20,000 nucleotides of DNA from Leptospira kmetyi serovar Malaysia str. Bejo-Iso9 (GCF_000243735.2 NZ_AHMP02000001.1:1-20000); one strand, 5' to 3'. Shown: positions 8,998 through 18,348, counted from the first letter of the stretch. Program-made: numbers and translations. The notes: generated by a model from the sequence alone, not told the origin.

Positions 8998-10965
8998 ATG
9001 AGCATGAGTCAAAAAGAATCGAATCGAATGAGCGGCAAACTCGAGACCTTGGAATTTTTATCCGGTCTTTACGGAGAATCCGTTTCTCTGAGTGTTACTC
9101 TTTCGAAAATCTTGGAAAGAATTTCCCGAAACTTCTCCGCGATATACGGACAGGCTTGGATTCGATCCGGTTCGGACGGATTGATTCTCGAGTCACAATT
9201 TGTTCCCGATTCCATCGAGACGCTTCGTTCGGCTCAAATTTTTCCGAATACGAACCTATACGAACTTTTATCCCGACCCGCTACCGAATCCGTTCGTATT
9301 GTGGGAAACATAGATATATTGGAAGGATTGTCCGCGTCTTCCATTCTTAAAGAACGTGTTTTTGAAATCGAAATTCTTCCGATCGCGTTTGAAGATCGAA
9401 CGTTAGGCGTCTTTGTTCTGTTTATACCGAAGGTTCAAACGGAAACGGGCGCAACGACTGCGACGAGCGCAACAAAACAAGTCGCGTCGAATTCGACCGA
9501 AGAACGATCGGGCGCGATCTCGGATTGGATTCGTTACTACGGAGGTCTGATCTCCGAAAAAATTCTGAGACGATCCTTGCAAGAAAGCGAGGGACGAATG
9601 AGAAAGGTCCTCGAAAACATGCCGATTCTTTTTATGGCAGTCGATTCTTCCTTTCGTTTCGTTTCTTGGAATCACGAATGCGAAAGAGTGATCGGATATT
9701 CCGAAACCGAGGTTCTCGGTCGGGAAGGTTTTTTACAAACGGAACTTTTAAAGGAACCGAACGCTTCTTCCTTGAAGATGGACTCAGAAATTTTCGAGTC
9801 GGATTTTAAGAACTGGGAACTCGAACTTCTCGCAAAGGACGGCAAAACAAAAACCATTCTTCTTTCCAATCTGTCTTCGGAGTTTTCGCTTCCGGGTTGG
9901 GAGAAGTGGTTCGTGGGAGTGGACATCACTCATACGAAAGAGATCGAAAGAGAATTGAAAGGTTCTCTCAAAGAGCTTTCCGATTTTCAAACCGCGTTGA
10001 ACGCGGTTTCCATCGTAGCGTTTACGGATCGCGCGGGAACGATCATCTACGTAAACCAAAACTTCTGCAACATCAGCGGTTATTCCAGAGACGAGCTTCT
10101 CGGGCAAAATCATAGGATCGTAAACTCGGGTTATCACTCCAAAGAATTCTTTAAGGATTTATGGAAGACGATATCCGGCGGTAAAATTTGGAAGGGGGAA
10201 ATCAAGAACAAGGCCAAGGACGGAAGATTCTATTGGGTGGATACTACGATCTCTCCGATTCTCGACGACAAAGGAAAACCCTATCAATATCTAGCGATCC
10301 GAAACGACATCACCGAACGAAAGGAAACCGAAGAGAAGGCGAGACACGCGGAGAACAATTTAAAAACACTTCAGGATCGGATGAGTCCGCACTTCTTATT
10401 CAACACGTTGAGCATCATTCATTCTTATCTTCAGACGAATTCCGAACTTGCGGATTCGGCGATCTTGATGCTCGCGGACAACTATCGTTTTCTTACGGAT
10501 CAGGCGAACAAACCTCTCGTTCCGTTCGACGTCGAATGGGAGTTTATGGAGAATTATCTCAAACTTCTCAAACTCAGATTTTCGGATTTCATCGACGTCA
10601 AAATCGAAAAGGTCGGCAACTTCGGCAAATGTCAACTTCCTCCTTTGACCTTACAACCCATCGTCGAGAATTCTTATCTTCACGGTTTACGAAACAAGAA
10701 GGGACGCGGAACGATTCACGTCCAAGCGTTTATCGAAGGAAGCAAAACGCATATTCTCATCCGAGACGACGGAGTCGGTCTTAAATCGGAAACGATTCAT
10801 TCCCGCACGTTGGCGAACATATCGGATCGTCTTAAATTTTATCTTTACGATTCCGAAGTCAAAATGGAAAATCACCCCGACGGCGGAACGATCGTCACTG
10901 TCACTTTTGATAAACCGAACAACGAAAAACTTTCCGATGTGATCGTAGATGGCAAACACGAATAA
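8998..10965 (+). CDS. LytS-type sensor histidine kinase (GAF-like, PAS, PAS)
   Basis: A 655-aa soluble kinase with no membrane helix. Residues ~15-150 look like a GAF domain; PAS1 spans ~200-325 (LENMPILFMAVDSSFRFVSW) and PAS2 ~330-447 (ALNAVSIVAFTDRAGTIIYV). PAS2 carries NQNFCNISGYSRDELLGQNH and RIVNSGYHSKEFF, like the flavin-binding PAS of NifL and Aer, so redox or oxygen sensing is plausible. The catalytic part is the His_kinase/LytS type: H465 in MSPHFLFNTLS, N-box LQPIVENSYLHG and ATP lid DDGVGL (D590-D591). AGGAT lies 9 bases before the ATG. The 3' end overlaps the LytTR regulator gene by 17 bases, so the two form a cognate pair. Confidence 0.92.
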   Translation: MSMSQKESNRMSGKLETLEFLSGLYGESVSLSVTLSKILERISRNFSAIYGQAWIRSGSDGLILESQFVPDSIETLRSAQIFPNTNLYELLSRPATESVRIVGNIDILEGLSASSILKERVFEIEILPIAFEDRTLGVFVLFIPKVQTETGATTATSATKQVASNSTEERSGAISDWIRYYGGLISEKILRRSLQESEGRMRKVLENMPILFMAVDSSFRFVSWNHECERVIGYSETEVLGREGFLQTELLKEPNASSLKMDSEIFESDFKNWELELLAKDGKTKTILLSNLSSEFSLPGWEKWFVGVDITHTKEIERELKGSLKELSDFQTALNAVSIVAFTDRAGTIIYVNQNFCNISGYSRDELLGQNHRIVNSGYHSKEFFKDLWKTISGGKIWKGEIKNKAKDGRFYWVDTTISPILDDKGKPYQYLAIRNDITERKETEEKARHAENNLKTLQDRMSPHFLFNTLSIIHSYLQTNSELADSAILMLADNYRFLTDQANKPLVPFDVEWEFMENYLKLLKLRFSDFIDVKIEKVGNFGKCQLPPLTLQPIVENSYLHGLRNKKGRGTIHVQAFIEGSKTHILIRDDGVGLKSETIHSRTLANISDRLKFYLYDSEVKMENHPDGGTIVTVTFDKPNNEKLSDVIVDGKHE

Positions 10966-11683
10966 AGAATGGAGAACCGTAATCGTGGAAGACGAGGCCC
11001 CGACTCGGGAGTTGCTCGTAAACTTTTGTCTTTCCCGTCCCGAATTGAAACTGTGTAAGGTCGCAAAGGACGGAGAAGAAGCCTTGGAATATCTTCAATC
11101 GGAAACGGTGGATCTCGCTTTTTTCGACATCAATCTTCCTCTTCTTTCCGGTTTGGAAATTTTGGAACGACTTGAGATTTCGCCTTACGTGATTTTTATC
11201 ACCGCGTTACGGGATAAGGCGATCGACGCGTTCGAATTGGGCGCCATCGACTATTTGCTCAAACCTTTTTCCAAGGAACGTTTTTTCAAAGCGGTGGATC
11301 GTGCGATTCAGTTTTTGGAAAAAACCGCGGAGCCCGCGCCGAGAAACGTATTCAACGAACACGGACTTTTTATCCTCGAAAAGGAAAATCATTTTCTCAT
11401 TCCGTACAAGGACATCAACTACATCTCTTCGAGGGACAATTTCAGTTTGGTTCACACCGACGCGAGAGAATACGTGACTTATAAATCTTTGAAAAGTCTC
11501 GAAACGAAACTTCCGCCCACTCGTTTCTTGAGAATTTATAAACAATACATCATCAACTTGGAAAAACTTTCGCATCTTCAAAGCGACAACATGGGAAATT
11601 ATTCCGTGTATCTCAAAGACGAGGAAGAAACCCAACTGCCCGTGGGAAGAAAATACATTTCGAAGATCAAGGAGCTTCTATAA
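10949..11683 (+). CDS. LytTR-family response regulator
   Basis: A 244-aa two-domain regulator. The receiver domain (about 8-125) has the acidic pocket E14/D15, phospho-acceptor D60 in FFDINLP, T85 in FITAL and K105 in LLKPF, so all active-site residues are present. The C-terminal LytTR DNA-binding domain (about 138-244) shows KDINYISSRDNFSLVHT, TYKSLKSLETKL, FLRIYKQYIINLEKL and PVGRKYISKIKELL. LytTR proteins bind paired direct repeats upstream of target promoters. The gene begins within the 3' end of the kinase gene (17-base overlap, different frame), which ties its phosphorylation to that kinase. Targets are unknown; the divergent hsp20 is a possibility only from position. Confidence 0.95.
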   Translation: MANTNKEWRTVIVEDEAPTRELLVNFCLSRPELKLCKVAKDGEEALEYLQSETVDLAFFDINLPLLSGLEILERLEISPYVIFITALRDKAIDAFELGAIDYLLKPFSKERFFKAVDRAIQFLEKTAEPAPRNVFNEHGLFILEKENHFLIPYKDINYISSRDNFSLVHTDAREYVTYKSLKSLETKLPPTRFLRIYKQYIINLEKLSHLQSDNMGNYSVYLKDEEETQLPVGRKYISKIKELL

Positions 11684-11731
11684 CTTAAGTATAGAATGTT
11701 TTTGTATGGTCGCCTAACGCGGTAATTCTCC

Positions 11732-11751
11732 CGAAAGTCGCTTTCGTTTTT
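11732..11751 (+). terminator. Intrinsic terminator of the kinase-LytTR operon
   Basis: CGAAAG (11732-11737) and CTTTCG (11741-11746) form a 6-bp stem with a TCG loop, followed directly by TTTTT. It lies 49 bases past the LytTR stop. Confidence 0.65.
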
Positions 11752-11804
11752 ACCCTCTCAATTCACCGAAAACCATTTCGATTCGCAACAAATCCCTTCC
11801 GGCG

Positions 11805-11833
11805 TTGACCTTCTATTTTTTGCGGGTTAACAT
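11805..11833 (+). promoter_or_regulatory. Promoter of the hydrolase-like gene
   Basis: TTGACC (11805-11810) and TAACAT (11828-11833) are separated by 17 bases. The predicted start near 11840 gives a leader of about 62 bases to the ATG at 11902. It follows the terminator at 11732-11751, so the hydrolase-like gene is its own transcription unit. Confidence 0.55.
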
Positions 11834-11901
11834 GTCGAATTCGATCTTAGATCGTACGGGGATCCTATCGGTTCTTCGTAAGAGGATCGTCTTCCGTTCT
11901 T

Positions 11902-12570
11902 ATGAAAAGAGACTCCAAAACAAAAACGAAACTGGTCGTTCGAGTCAATCGGATCGACATCTCGGGGGATCTGCTTCTTCCTAAAAATAGGGAATCGCTC
12001 GTGATCTTGGTTCTCGGGGAAAGGGGAGAAAAATACAAGGAAAGATTCGATCAACTTCGCAAGACCTTACACGAACACGGTGTTGCGACCCTTTTTATAT
12101 CGGAACTTCTGACCGAGGATGAAAAAAGAATCTCCGCCAATCGTTTCGACGAATCGTTGTTAGCCGATCGTCTCATAGGCGTTACGAGGCAATTGAGAAT
12201 TCTCCCCGAAACCAAGGATTTACGATACGCTTACTTAAGTCTTTCGAACGTTTCCGAACGGATCTTCCGCGCGGCCTTCGCTTTAAAAGACGAGATCGAG
12301 AGTCTCGTTTTGATCGGGGACGGTCCCCTTCCTTTGAACGTTGTTTTCAGTCACGCCTCGGTGTTGAACATCGTAGGCGCGCTCGACTTTCGTACGATCG
12401 CGACCAATCAGATTCTTTTAAATCGAATCGACACTCCGATCAAACGGCTGTATTCGATTCCGGGTTCTCCCGGTCATTTCGACGAACCGCAGAAATGGGA
12501 AATGGTTTCGAACGTTGTTCTTCGTTGGTTTGCCGATCCTAAACGAAGAATTTTGGAATTCGCCGAATAA
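11902..12570 (+). CDS. Alpha/beta-hydrolase-like protein with altered nucleophile elbow
   Basis: 222 aa. Its order of segments follows the dienelactone-hydrolase-like family: a first strand LVILVLGERGEKYKERFDQL, a helix and strand with GVATLFISELLTEDE, RLIGVTRQLRILPETKDLRYAYL ahead of the elbow, and PGSPGHFDEP near the end, where the His matches the catalytic His. The nucleophile elbow, usually G-x-S-x-G, reads SLSNV: the Ser remains but both Gly are gone. The HG oxyanion motif after strand 1 is also missing. The acid position falls near GALDF. The protein is therefore likely weak or inactive as an esterase, or uses the fold for binding. The start at 11902 has only a distant AGAGGA; no better in-frame start is seen. 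Confidence 0.65.
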   Translation: MKRDSKTKTKLVVRVNRIDISGDLLLPKNRESLVILVLGERGEKYKERFDQLRKTLHEHGVATLFISELLTEDEKRISANRFDESLLADRLIGVTRQLRILPETKDLRYAYLSLSNVSERIFRAAFALKDEIESLVLIGDGPLPLNVVFSHASVLNIVGALDFRTIATNQILLNRIDTPIKRLYSIPGSPGHFDEPQKWEMVSNVVLRWFADPKRRILEFAE

Positions 12571-12649
12571 ACGAAACGAAACGAAGCGATGAGGATAAGG
12601 ACTGGAAGGATCGCGCCAAGCGAAGATCGACGTTCGAAAGATAGGAAAC

Positions 12650-12679
12650 GGGCCGGAAACTTTTTATGAATTCCGGCCC
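12650..12679. terminator. Hairpin between convergent genes
   Basis: GGGCCGGAA (12650-12658) and TTCCGGCCC (12671-12679) form a perfect 9-bp stem with a 12-base loop. It lies between the convergent hydrolase-like and DUF2892 genes. There is no flanking T-run, so termination would be factor-dependent or weak. Confidence 0.45.
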
Positions 12680-12694
12680 GAGCGACTCAACAAA

Positions 12695-12895
12695 TTATTT
12701 TTTCATCGAGCAGGTGTTGATTCCGAACACGGAATACAACGGACACCAACCCAACAAACCGGTTCCTAAAGGAACGAATCCAAAAACAATCATCCCCGTA
12801 CCGAGTAACCCTTGCGTCATAGAACCGAAACCGATCAGACCGATACCGGCGGCCACTCTCAGAATTCGATCGATGTTTCCCTCGTTTATTTGCAT
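12695..12895 (-). CDS. DUF2892 (YgaP-like membrane) family protein
   Basis: A 66-aa inner-membrane protein. It starts MQINEGNIDRILRVAAG, the standard DUF2892 opening, followed by two hydrophobic helices (about 11-27 and 29-48) and the closing segment WCPLYSVFGINTC with two Cys. Domains of this type are often next to or fused with rhodaneses and sulfur-handling genes, but the function is not established. I chose the Met at 12895 because AGGAG lies 7 bases upstream on the minus strand and family homology begins there; the frame stays open to 12988 but that part is not homologous. It is divergent from the Crp/Fnr gene, with an FNR-like box about 80 bases upstream. Confidence 0.85.
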   Translation of the reverse strand: MQINEGNIDRILRVAAGIGLIGFGSMTQGLLGTGMIVFGFVPLGTGLLGWCPLYSVFGINTCSMKK

Positions 12896-12974
12896 GGTTT
12901 TGCTCCTATTCGTGTATCTTTCGAATCGACCCTCCCAATCCGATTTTCTCAACCGATTTCGCGTTTTGGGCGGA

Positions 12975-12988
12975 ATGATATTTATCAT
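12975..12988. promoter_or_regulatory. FNR/CRP-like box between the DUF2892 and Crp/Fnr genes
   Basis: ATGATA-TT-TATCAT is a perfect inverted repeat containing TGAT-N4-ATCA, the core of the FNR-family site (TTGAT-N4-ATCAA). It is centred 86 bases upstream of the DUF2892 start and about 105 bases upstream of the predicted regulator transcript start. An activator bound here could serve the DUF2892 gene. Confidence 0.5.
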
Positions 12989-13051
12989 CCCGATTTTTCT
13001 CCGCTGAATCCGCCGAAAACCGTCTCAATCCGCTTCATACCCCATCGCCCA

Positions 13052-13080
13052 TTGACGGAACCCCTTATACGGGTTATCAA
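13052..13080 (+). promoter_or_regulatory. Promoter of the Crp/Fnr-efflux operon
   Basis: TTGACG (13052-13057) and TATCAA (13075-13080) are 17 bases apart. The transcript would begin near 13087, excluding the ATG at 13080 and supporting the start at 13104. The spacer carries AACCC-N7-GGGTT (13059-13075), a possible operator. Confidence 0.5.
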
Positions 13081-13103
13081 TGAGCGCAGGGAAGGAGAAC
13101 CCC

Positions 13104-13784
13104 ATGAACGCATTAAAAATGAGCCCCGCGCCGATTTCGGAAAACGGATCGAAGGATAAAAAAGAACCGTTGCGATTGGTGGATTCCAATTCGGATCGTA
13201 AGAATCATCGCGCCTATGCGAAGGGCGAAATTTTATTTCGGGAAATGGAGAATTCTTCCGGCGTTTACGTGATTCTAAAAGGCGCGGTTCGATCCTATAG
13301 AACCGTTAAGAATTCGGACAAACAACAAACATTCAGAATTCATTATAAAGGAAGTTGGGTCGGACTTCGGGATACGTTCGGAGAGGGAAAACATCTTCAC
13401 AACGCGGTCGCCTTGGAGGACACGGAGGTTCAATTCGTTTCCGAATCCGAGTTCAGACTTCTTTTGCAAACCGATTCGGAATTTAGAAACCAGGTTTTCG
13501 ACAAGATCGCCTGCGAAAGCCGCGAAGCGGAAAATAAGATCTACTCGATGGGAACGCGTCACGTTCACGCTCAGGTCGCCGAATATCTTTTGGATCGAAT
13601 GAAAGAGGAAGGTTCCGAAATCGAACTCGCGTTTACGAGAGAAGTTCTCGCTTCGATCATAGGAGTTACGACCGAGACGTTGGTCCGCACCTTGTCCGAT
13701 CTGAAATGCAGAGGATGGATCGAAGTGGATAAGAAAAAGATCTGCGTTCGGGACGAGAACAATCTGGTTCGTTTGCTGGACTAA
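13104..13784 (+). CDS. Crp/Fnr family transcriptional regulator
   Basis: 226 aa. A cyclic-nucleotide-binding-type beta-barrel (about 35-125) contains YAKGEILFREMENSSGVYVILKG and YKGSWVGLRDTF. A long dimerisation helix and a winged helix-turn-helix (about 160-226) follow, with FTREVLASIIGVTTETLVRTLSDLK. The recognition helix keeps the Glu and Arg of the FNR E-x3-R pattern (ETLVR), which read a TGA core. The N-terminal Cys cluster of true FNR is absent, and the cAMP-contact residues of CRP are not evident, so the signal is unknown. The start at 13104 has AGGAG 6 bases upstream; the ATG at 13080 falls in the -10 box. The gene leads an operon, 20 bases before the adaptor gene. Confidence 0.92.
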   Translation: MNALKMSPAPISENGSKDKKEPLRLVDSNSDRKNHRAYAKGEILFREMENSSGVYVILKGAVRSYRTVKNSDKQQTFRIHYKGSWVGLRDTFGEGKHLHNAVALEDTEVQFVSESEFRLLLQTDSEFRNQVFDKIACESREAENKIYSMGTRHVHAQVAEYLLDRMKEEGSEIELAFTREVLASIIGVTTETLVRTLSDLKCRGWIEVDKKKICVRDENNLVRLLD

Positions 13785-13804
13785 AGCGGAAGGATTTATA
13801 CCGC

Positions 13805-14614
13805 ATGAATCGACTGCGAGCCTATTTCAAAATTATTTCGGAATCCAGAAACGGTCGAATCGCGTCGTCAATCGTAGTTTTATTAATTATTATATTCGTA
13901 TTTTATATTATAATCAAGCACGATCGAAAGGAATTCTCGCCCAAAATCGGGCCGATCGTCGAGCTCGTCTATTCCTTGGGAACCGTCAAGTCCGATCGGG
14001 TGTATCATCTCAAAATGGGAGTGACTTCCTCCATACGAAAACTTTTCGTCGAGGAGGGTCAGATCGTCCGAGAAGGTCAGCTTCTTCTCGTTTCCGACTC
14101 GGGCGCTACTTTCAACGCCTCGTTCGCAGGAACGGTAACCTCTCTTCCGTACCGCGAAGGAGAAGTGGTGATGCCCGGAACTCCTGTGCTCACGATCATG
14201 GATTTAAACAAAACCTACGTTCTTCTTTCTCTGGATCAGGATTCTATGTTACGAATTCGTACTGGACAAAGAGCCGAACTCAGTTTTGAAAATCTTCGCG
14301 GAACGAAACTCATCGGAAAAGTAAACCGGGTGTATCCTTCGGACGGACAATTTTTCGTTCGAGTCGACGTGGATTCTATGCCGGAAGGAGTTCTTCCCGA
14401 GATGACCGCGGATGTTGCCGTCGAAGTCGCGAAAAAGGAGAACGCTCTTTTGATTCCGGTTAAGGCGATCGAAAAAGGGAAAGTGCGCGTTAGACGAAAC
14501 GGAAAGACATTCTGGACGGAAGCGAAGGTGGGAGCCATCGATGGAGAATGGTGCGAGGTTTTGGAAAACTCCATTCTCCCGAACGACACGATCTTTTTGG
14601 ACGGAGAAAGGTAG
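13805..14614 (+). CDS. Short membrane-fusion (HlyD/RND-type) periplasmic adaptor
   Basis: 269 aa. A single membrane helix (about 18-38, rich in Ile/Val) anchors the protein in the inner membrane. The two half-lipoyl motifs are GVTSSIRKLFVEEGQIVREG and FAGTVTSLPYREGEVVMPG. They are joined by only a few residues, so the alpha-helical hairpin of typical adaptors is missing. A beta-barrel segment (GQRAELSFENL, GKVNRVYPS) and a membrane-proximal part (LLIPVKAIEKGKVRVRRNGKTFW) follow. It should work with the downstream permease and ATPase to move a substrate across the inner membrane or into the periplasm. A short AAGGA stands 10 bases before the ATG. Confidence 0.88.
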   Translation: MNRLRAYFKIISESRNGRIASSIVVLLIIIFVFYIIIKHDRKEFSPKIGPIVELVYSLGTVKSDRVYHLKMGVTSSIRKLFVEEGQIVREGQLLLVSDSGATFNASFAGTVTSLPYREGEVVMPGTPVLTIMDLNKTYVLLSLDQDSMLRIRTGQRAELSFENLRGTKLIGKVNRVYPSDGQFFVRVDVDSMPEGVLPEMTADVAVEVAKKENALLIPVKAIEKGKVRVRRNGKTFWTEAKVGAIDGEWCEVLENSILPNDTIFLDGER

Positions 14615-14622
14615 AAGAGCCC

Positions 14623-15876
14623 GTGTTCTTTCTCGCGATCAGACAACTTCTCAAACGACCTCAACAGACTTTTCTCACCTTCTTGGGGATTCTACTCGGT
14701 ACTGCGGGTTACGTTGTGTTCTCGGGCATGATGCTCGGCTTTCAGGAATACATCACGGATCAACTCGTGAACAACGACGCGCAGATTCGGATTTCTCCCC
14801 GCGACGAGGTTTTGAAAGAGGAAAGTTTTAGAGGAGTTTTTTATCCGGATTTTTATATCCGTTGGATCAATCCTCCTTCGGGGAAAACGGATTCCACTCA
14901 GTTGACGAACGTGAAGGGTTGGTTTTTAAAACTCGATCGGGATGAACGAGTGGAGGCATATGCTCCTCAGTTGAATCGACAATTGATTTTTAAATTCGGA
15001 AAACAAACCCTGCCCGGAAAGTTGTTGGGTATCGATCCGGTTCGTCAAATGCGCGTGACTACGATCGGCAAATACGTGGTGAAGGGAAACCTTCGGGATT
15101 TGGATCGAGGCGGAGATACGGTTTTTGCCGGTTCCGGAATCTTGGATAAGTTGGGAGCCGGAGCGGGCGATACGCTTCAGATCGTTTCTCCGAACGGAAG
15201 TATTTCCAACGTCAAGGTGGGGGGAGTGTTCCGAGTCGGAAACAGAATGATAGACGATACCACGGTGTATGCATCTCTTCGAAGTGTACAAAGAATCACA
15301 CAATCCAACGGAGTGATTTCGGAAATCGCAATTCGATTGAAGGACGTTTCCAAGGCCGCAGAAATCGCGACCGAATGGTCCTTTCTTACGAGGGACAAAG
15401 TGCAGAGTTGGGATCAGGCCTATGAAAGTATATTAGCCGTATTCAAAACCCAGAATATAGTTAGGAACACAACGACCTTTACGATCATTTTAGTAGTCGC
15501 ATTTGGAATATACAATGTTTTGAATATGGTTGTGAACCATAAAAAAAGGGAGATCGCCATTCTAAGATCCGTGGGTTTCGACGAAGGGGATACGATTCGT
15601 CTGTTTATCATACAGGGACTTTTGCTCGGTTTTTTGGGCGCGGTTTGCGGATTGATCGTGGGCGCCCTCGCATGTTACGTTCTCGACGGATATCCGATCG
15701 GAGGAAGCCCCGGTAAAAGCCAAGTGATGGTCAACGCGATGAAGATCTCCTGGAATTATTCGATCTATCTCATGGCATTTTCCCTTTCGGTTGCGACGAG
15801 CGGAATCGCCGCTTACATTCCCGCGCGATCCGCTTCCAAACTTTCTCCGGTGGAGATCATCCGAGGAAGCGCATGA
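14623..15876 (+). CDS. MacB/FtsX-type ABC transporter permease
   Basis: 417 aa. A helix after the N-terminal FFLAIRQLLKRPQQTFLTFLGI is followed by a ~230-residue periplasmic domain of MacB_PCD type. Three more helices follow in the FtsX domain (KKREIAILRSVGFDEGDTIR between two of them, SASKLSPVEIIRG at the end). This four-helix plan is that of MacB, LolC/E and related mechanotransmission exporters. I chose GTG at 14623 because the conserved FLAIRQLLKRP start follows at once and AGAAAGG lies about 12 bases upstream. An upstream ATG at 14548 would overlap the adaptor gene by 67 bases. The 3' end overlaps the ATPase gene by 4 bases (ATGA), a mark of coupled synthesis. Confidence 0.9.
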   Translation: MFFLAIRQLLKRPQQTFLTFLGILLGTAGYVVFSGMMLGFQEYITDQLVNNDAQIRISPRDEVLKEESFRGVFYPDFYIRWINPPSGKTDSTQLTNVKGWFLKLDRDERVEAYAPQLNRQLIFKFGKQTLPGKLLGIDPVRQMRVTTIGKYVVKGNLRDLDRGGDTVFAGSGILDKLGAGAGDTLQIVSPNGSISNVKVGGVFRVGNRMIDDTTVYASLRSVQRITQSNGVISEIAIRLKDVSKAAEIATEWSFLTRDKVQSWDQAYESILAVFKTQNIVRNTTTFTIILVVAFGIYNVLNMVVNHKKREIAILRSVGFDEGDTIRLFIIQGLLLGFLGAVCGLIVGALACYVLDGYPIGGSPGKSQVMVNAMKISWNYSIYLMAFSLSVATSGIAAYIPARSASKLSPVEIIRGSA

Positions 15877-16594
15877 GCCGATCCACATTGGGTGAAGCTG
15901 TAAAGGTAAAGCCTGCGATCGCATGTCGATCCTTGTCCAAATCCTTCGGTGAACCTCCGTCCTTCGCGGTAAAGAACGCGACATTCTCTTTGGAACGGGG
16001 AGAATTCGTCGCGCTTACCGGTCGATCTGGTTCCGGAAAATCCACTTTGTTGTATATGCTCAGCGGTTTGGACAAACCCAGCGCGGGACAAGTATTTTTG
16101 GACGGGATCGATATCTTCGAAATGGAAAGTAAGGAAGCGCATAGATTCAGAAATTCGAATATAGGTTTCGTATTCCAATTTCATTATCTTCTTCCCGAGT
16201 TGACAGCGATCGAAAATATACTGATGCCGGCGAGAAAAACGGATCGTCACGTCGCCAAACGGGACGATGCGAGAAGGCTATTGAACGAATTCGGTCTCGA
16301 ACATTGTAAGGATAAGTTTCCTTCCCAGATGTCGGGAGGAGAACAACAGAGAACCGCGATCGCTCGCGCCTTGATTCTGGATCCGATTTTTCTGTTTGCG
16401 GATGAGCCCACCGGAAATTTGGATACGACAAACGGCGATAAGGCGATGGAGATTCTAAAAAGAATCAATCGCGAGAACGGAACCACGGTGGTATTCGTGA
16501 CACACGATCCCGATTACGCCGCGCTCGCACAAAGAAGAATCCACATGGTGGACGGAGAAGTCAACTCCGATCAAATTCAAACAAAGAATGCGCG

Positions 16595-16598
<4 letters not shown>
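15873..16598 (+). CDS. ABC transporter ATPase, LolD/MacB type
   Basis: 241-aa nucleotide-binding subunit. All motifs are intact: Walker A GRSGSGKST (50-58), Q-loop Q102 in VFQFHYLLPELTA, signature MSGGEQQR (from 153), Walker B FLFADE (173-178) with the following PTGNLD D-loop, and H211 in the switch VTHD. The LLPELTAIEN and ADEPTGNLD wording is that of the LolD/MacB/FtsE class, matching the permease it overlaps. It powers the permease from the cytoplasm. Together with the adaptor it forms a tripartite-style exporter or lipid/lipoprotein mover; the substrate is unknown. Its stop shares three bases (TTAG) with the stop of the converging repeat-protein gene. Confidence 0.95.
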
Positions 16599-17427
<829 letters not shown>

Positions 17428-17431
<4 letters not shown>

Positions 17432-18339
17432 CCGAGCACGTCCTCCAGAAGTCCGGATACAAGCCCAGTCAGAGGTTTTTGTTTGTGAATGGCAAGAATG
17501 TTTTCGGCCGTCGTTTTGGAAACGGAGTCTCTGAAGCGGACGTATTCCTCTTCGGTATAACCTAAAAATTCCTTTAAGGTTTCGCCTCTGTATTCGTTTA
17601 AGATCGCGTCTCTGAAATTCTCGTAAAACTTTTCCACGCTCTTTTCCAAAAGAGGATCGTTCGCGGCGGCGTTTCTCAGTTTCTCAAGATGTTTTCTAAG
17701 ATCGGCGGATTCCAAATGACCGATGTCCGCAAAGCCGGTTTGAAAAAGAATTTTCAAAGTGTTTCTAAGAAGAGCCTTGCCCGCTTCGCTTTCCGAAGAA
17801 GTGTGAAGCACCTCGGCCATCTTCTCGGTAAAACCGGGAAGTAAGGTTCCGAGAAAACCGGAAATTTGTTTTTCAAAACCCGCGGCTTGAAAAACTCCCG
17901 CCAAAGGGTTTAGTTTTTTATTAAATTCTAATAATATCTTTTCCAGACCTTGGGAGAACATCTCTTGGATCGGAGATTGATTGAGAATCTTCATCAGAAA
18001 AATTTTCGACGGAGCCGCGACGGTCCCCGCCGCGAGTTCGAGGATCGCTTCCTGTGTTTCCGCGGTCATCGCTTCGGATACCGAGTTGAAGGGGAGAACC
18101 GTTTGCAGATCGAGTCCTTGCAGGATGATTCTCAACTTTTCTTCCGGGATCTTCAATCCTTGGATCGGCTCCAAGGAAAGGGAAATTTTTTCCGGCATCA
18201 ACTCCTTCAAAGTGGAATCGAACGTGAAATCGAAAACCCTACGAATACTTTTTTGAACTCTTTCCGAATCTTCGATCCATTCTTTTGCCGCCGATCGATA
18301 TTCTTTTTTTGGCGAAAACAGGCGCTTCCAAAATCCCAT
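17428..18339 (-). CDS. Hypothetical all-helical cytoplasmic protein
   Basis: 303 aa, family not recognised. There is no signal peptide or membrane helix. The start is basic and aromatic (MGFWKRLFSPKKEYR), which could associate with the membrane surface. The remainder is predicted helical, with short amphipathic stretches such as LEKILLEFNKKLNPLAGVFQAAG and LRKHLEKLRNAAA. Its start codon is 19 bases downstream of the acyltransferase stop. Its own last bases overlap the start of the 12-residue-repeat gene by 4, so the two proteins are probably made together and may form a complex. No catalytic motif was seen. Confidence 0.75.
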
Positions 18340-18348
18340 TCCGATTTT

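Noticed and set aside
10188..10784. 198-codon alternate plus-strand frame within the LytS-type kinase gene
   Set aside because: It is Arg/Ser/Gln-rich shadow sequence over the conserved PAS2 and catalytic region; the kinase frame explains the stretch.
11832..11984. 50-codon plus-strand frame starting with ATG at 11832
   Set aside because: Its ATG lies at the predicted -10 box (11828-11833), so it would not be transcribed from that promoter. It also overlaps the hydrolase gene in another frame and shows no family features.
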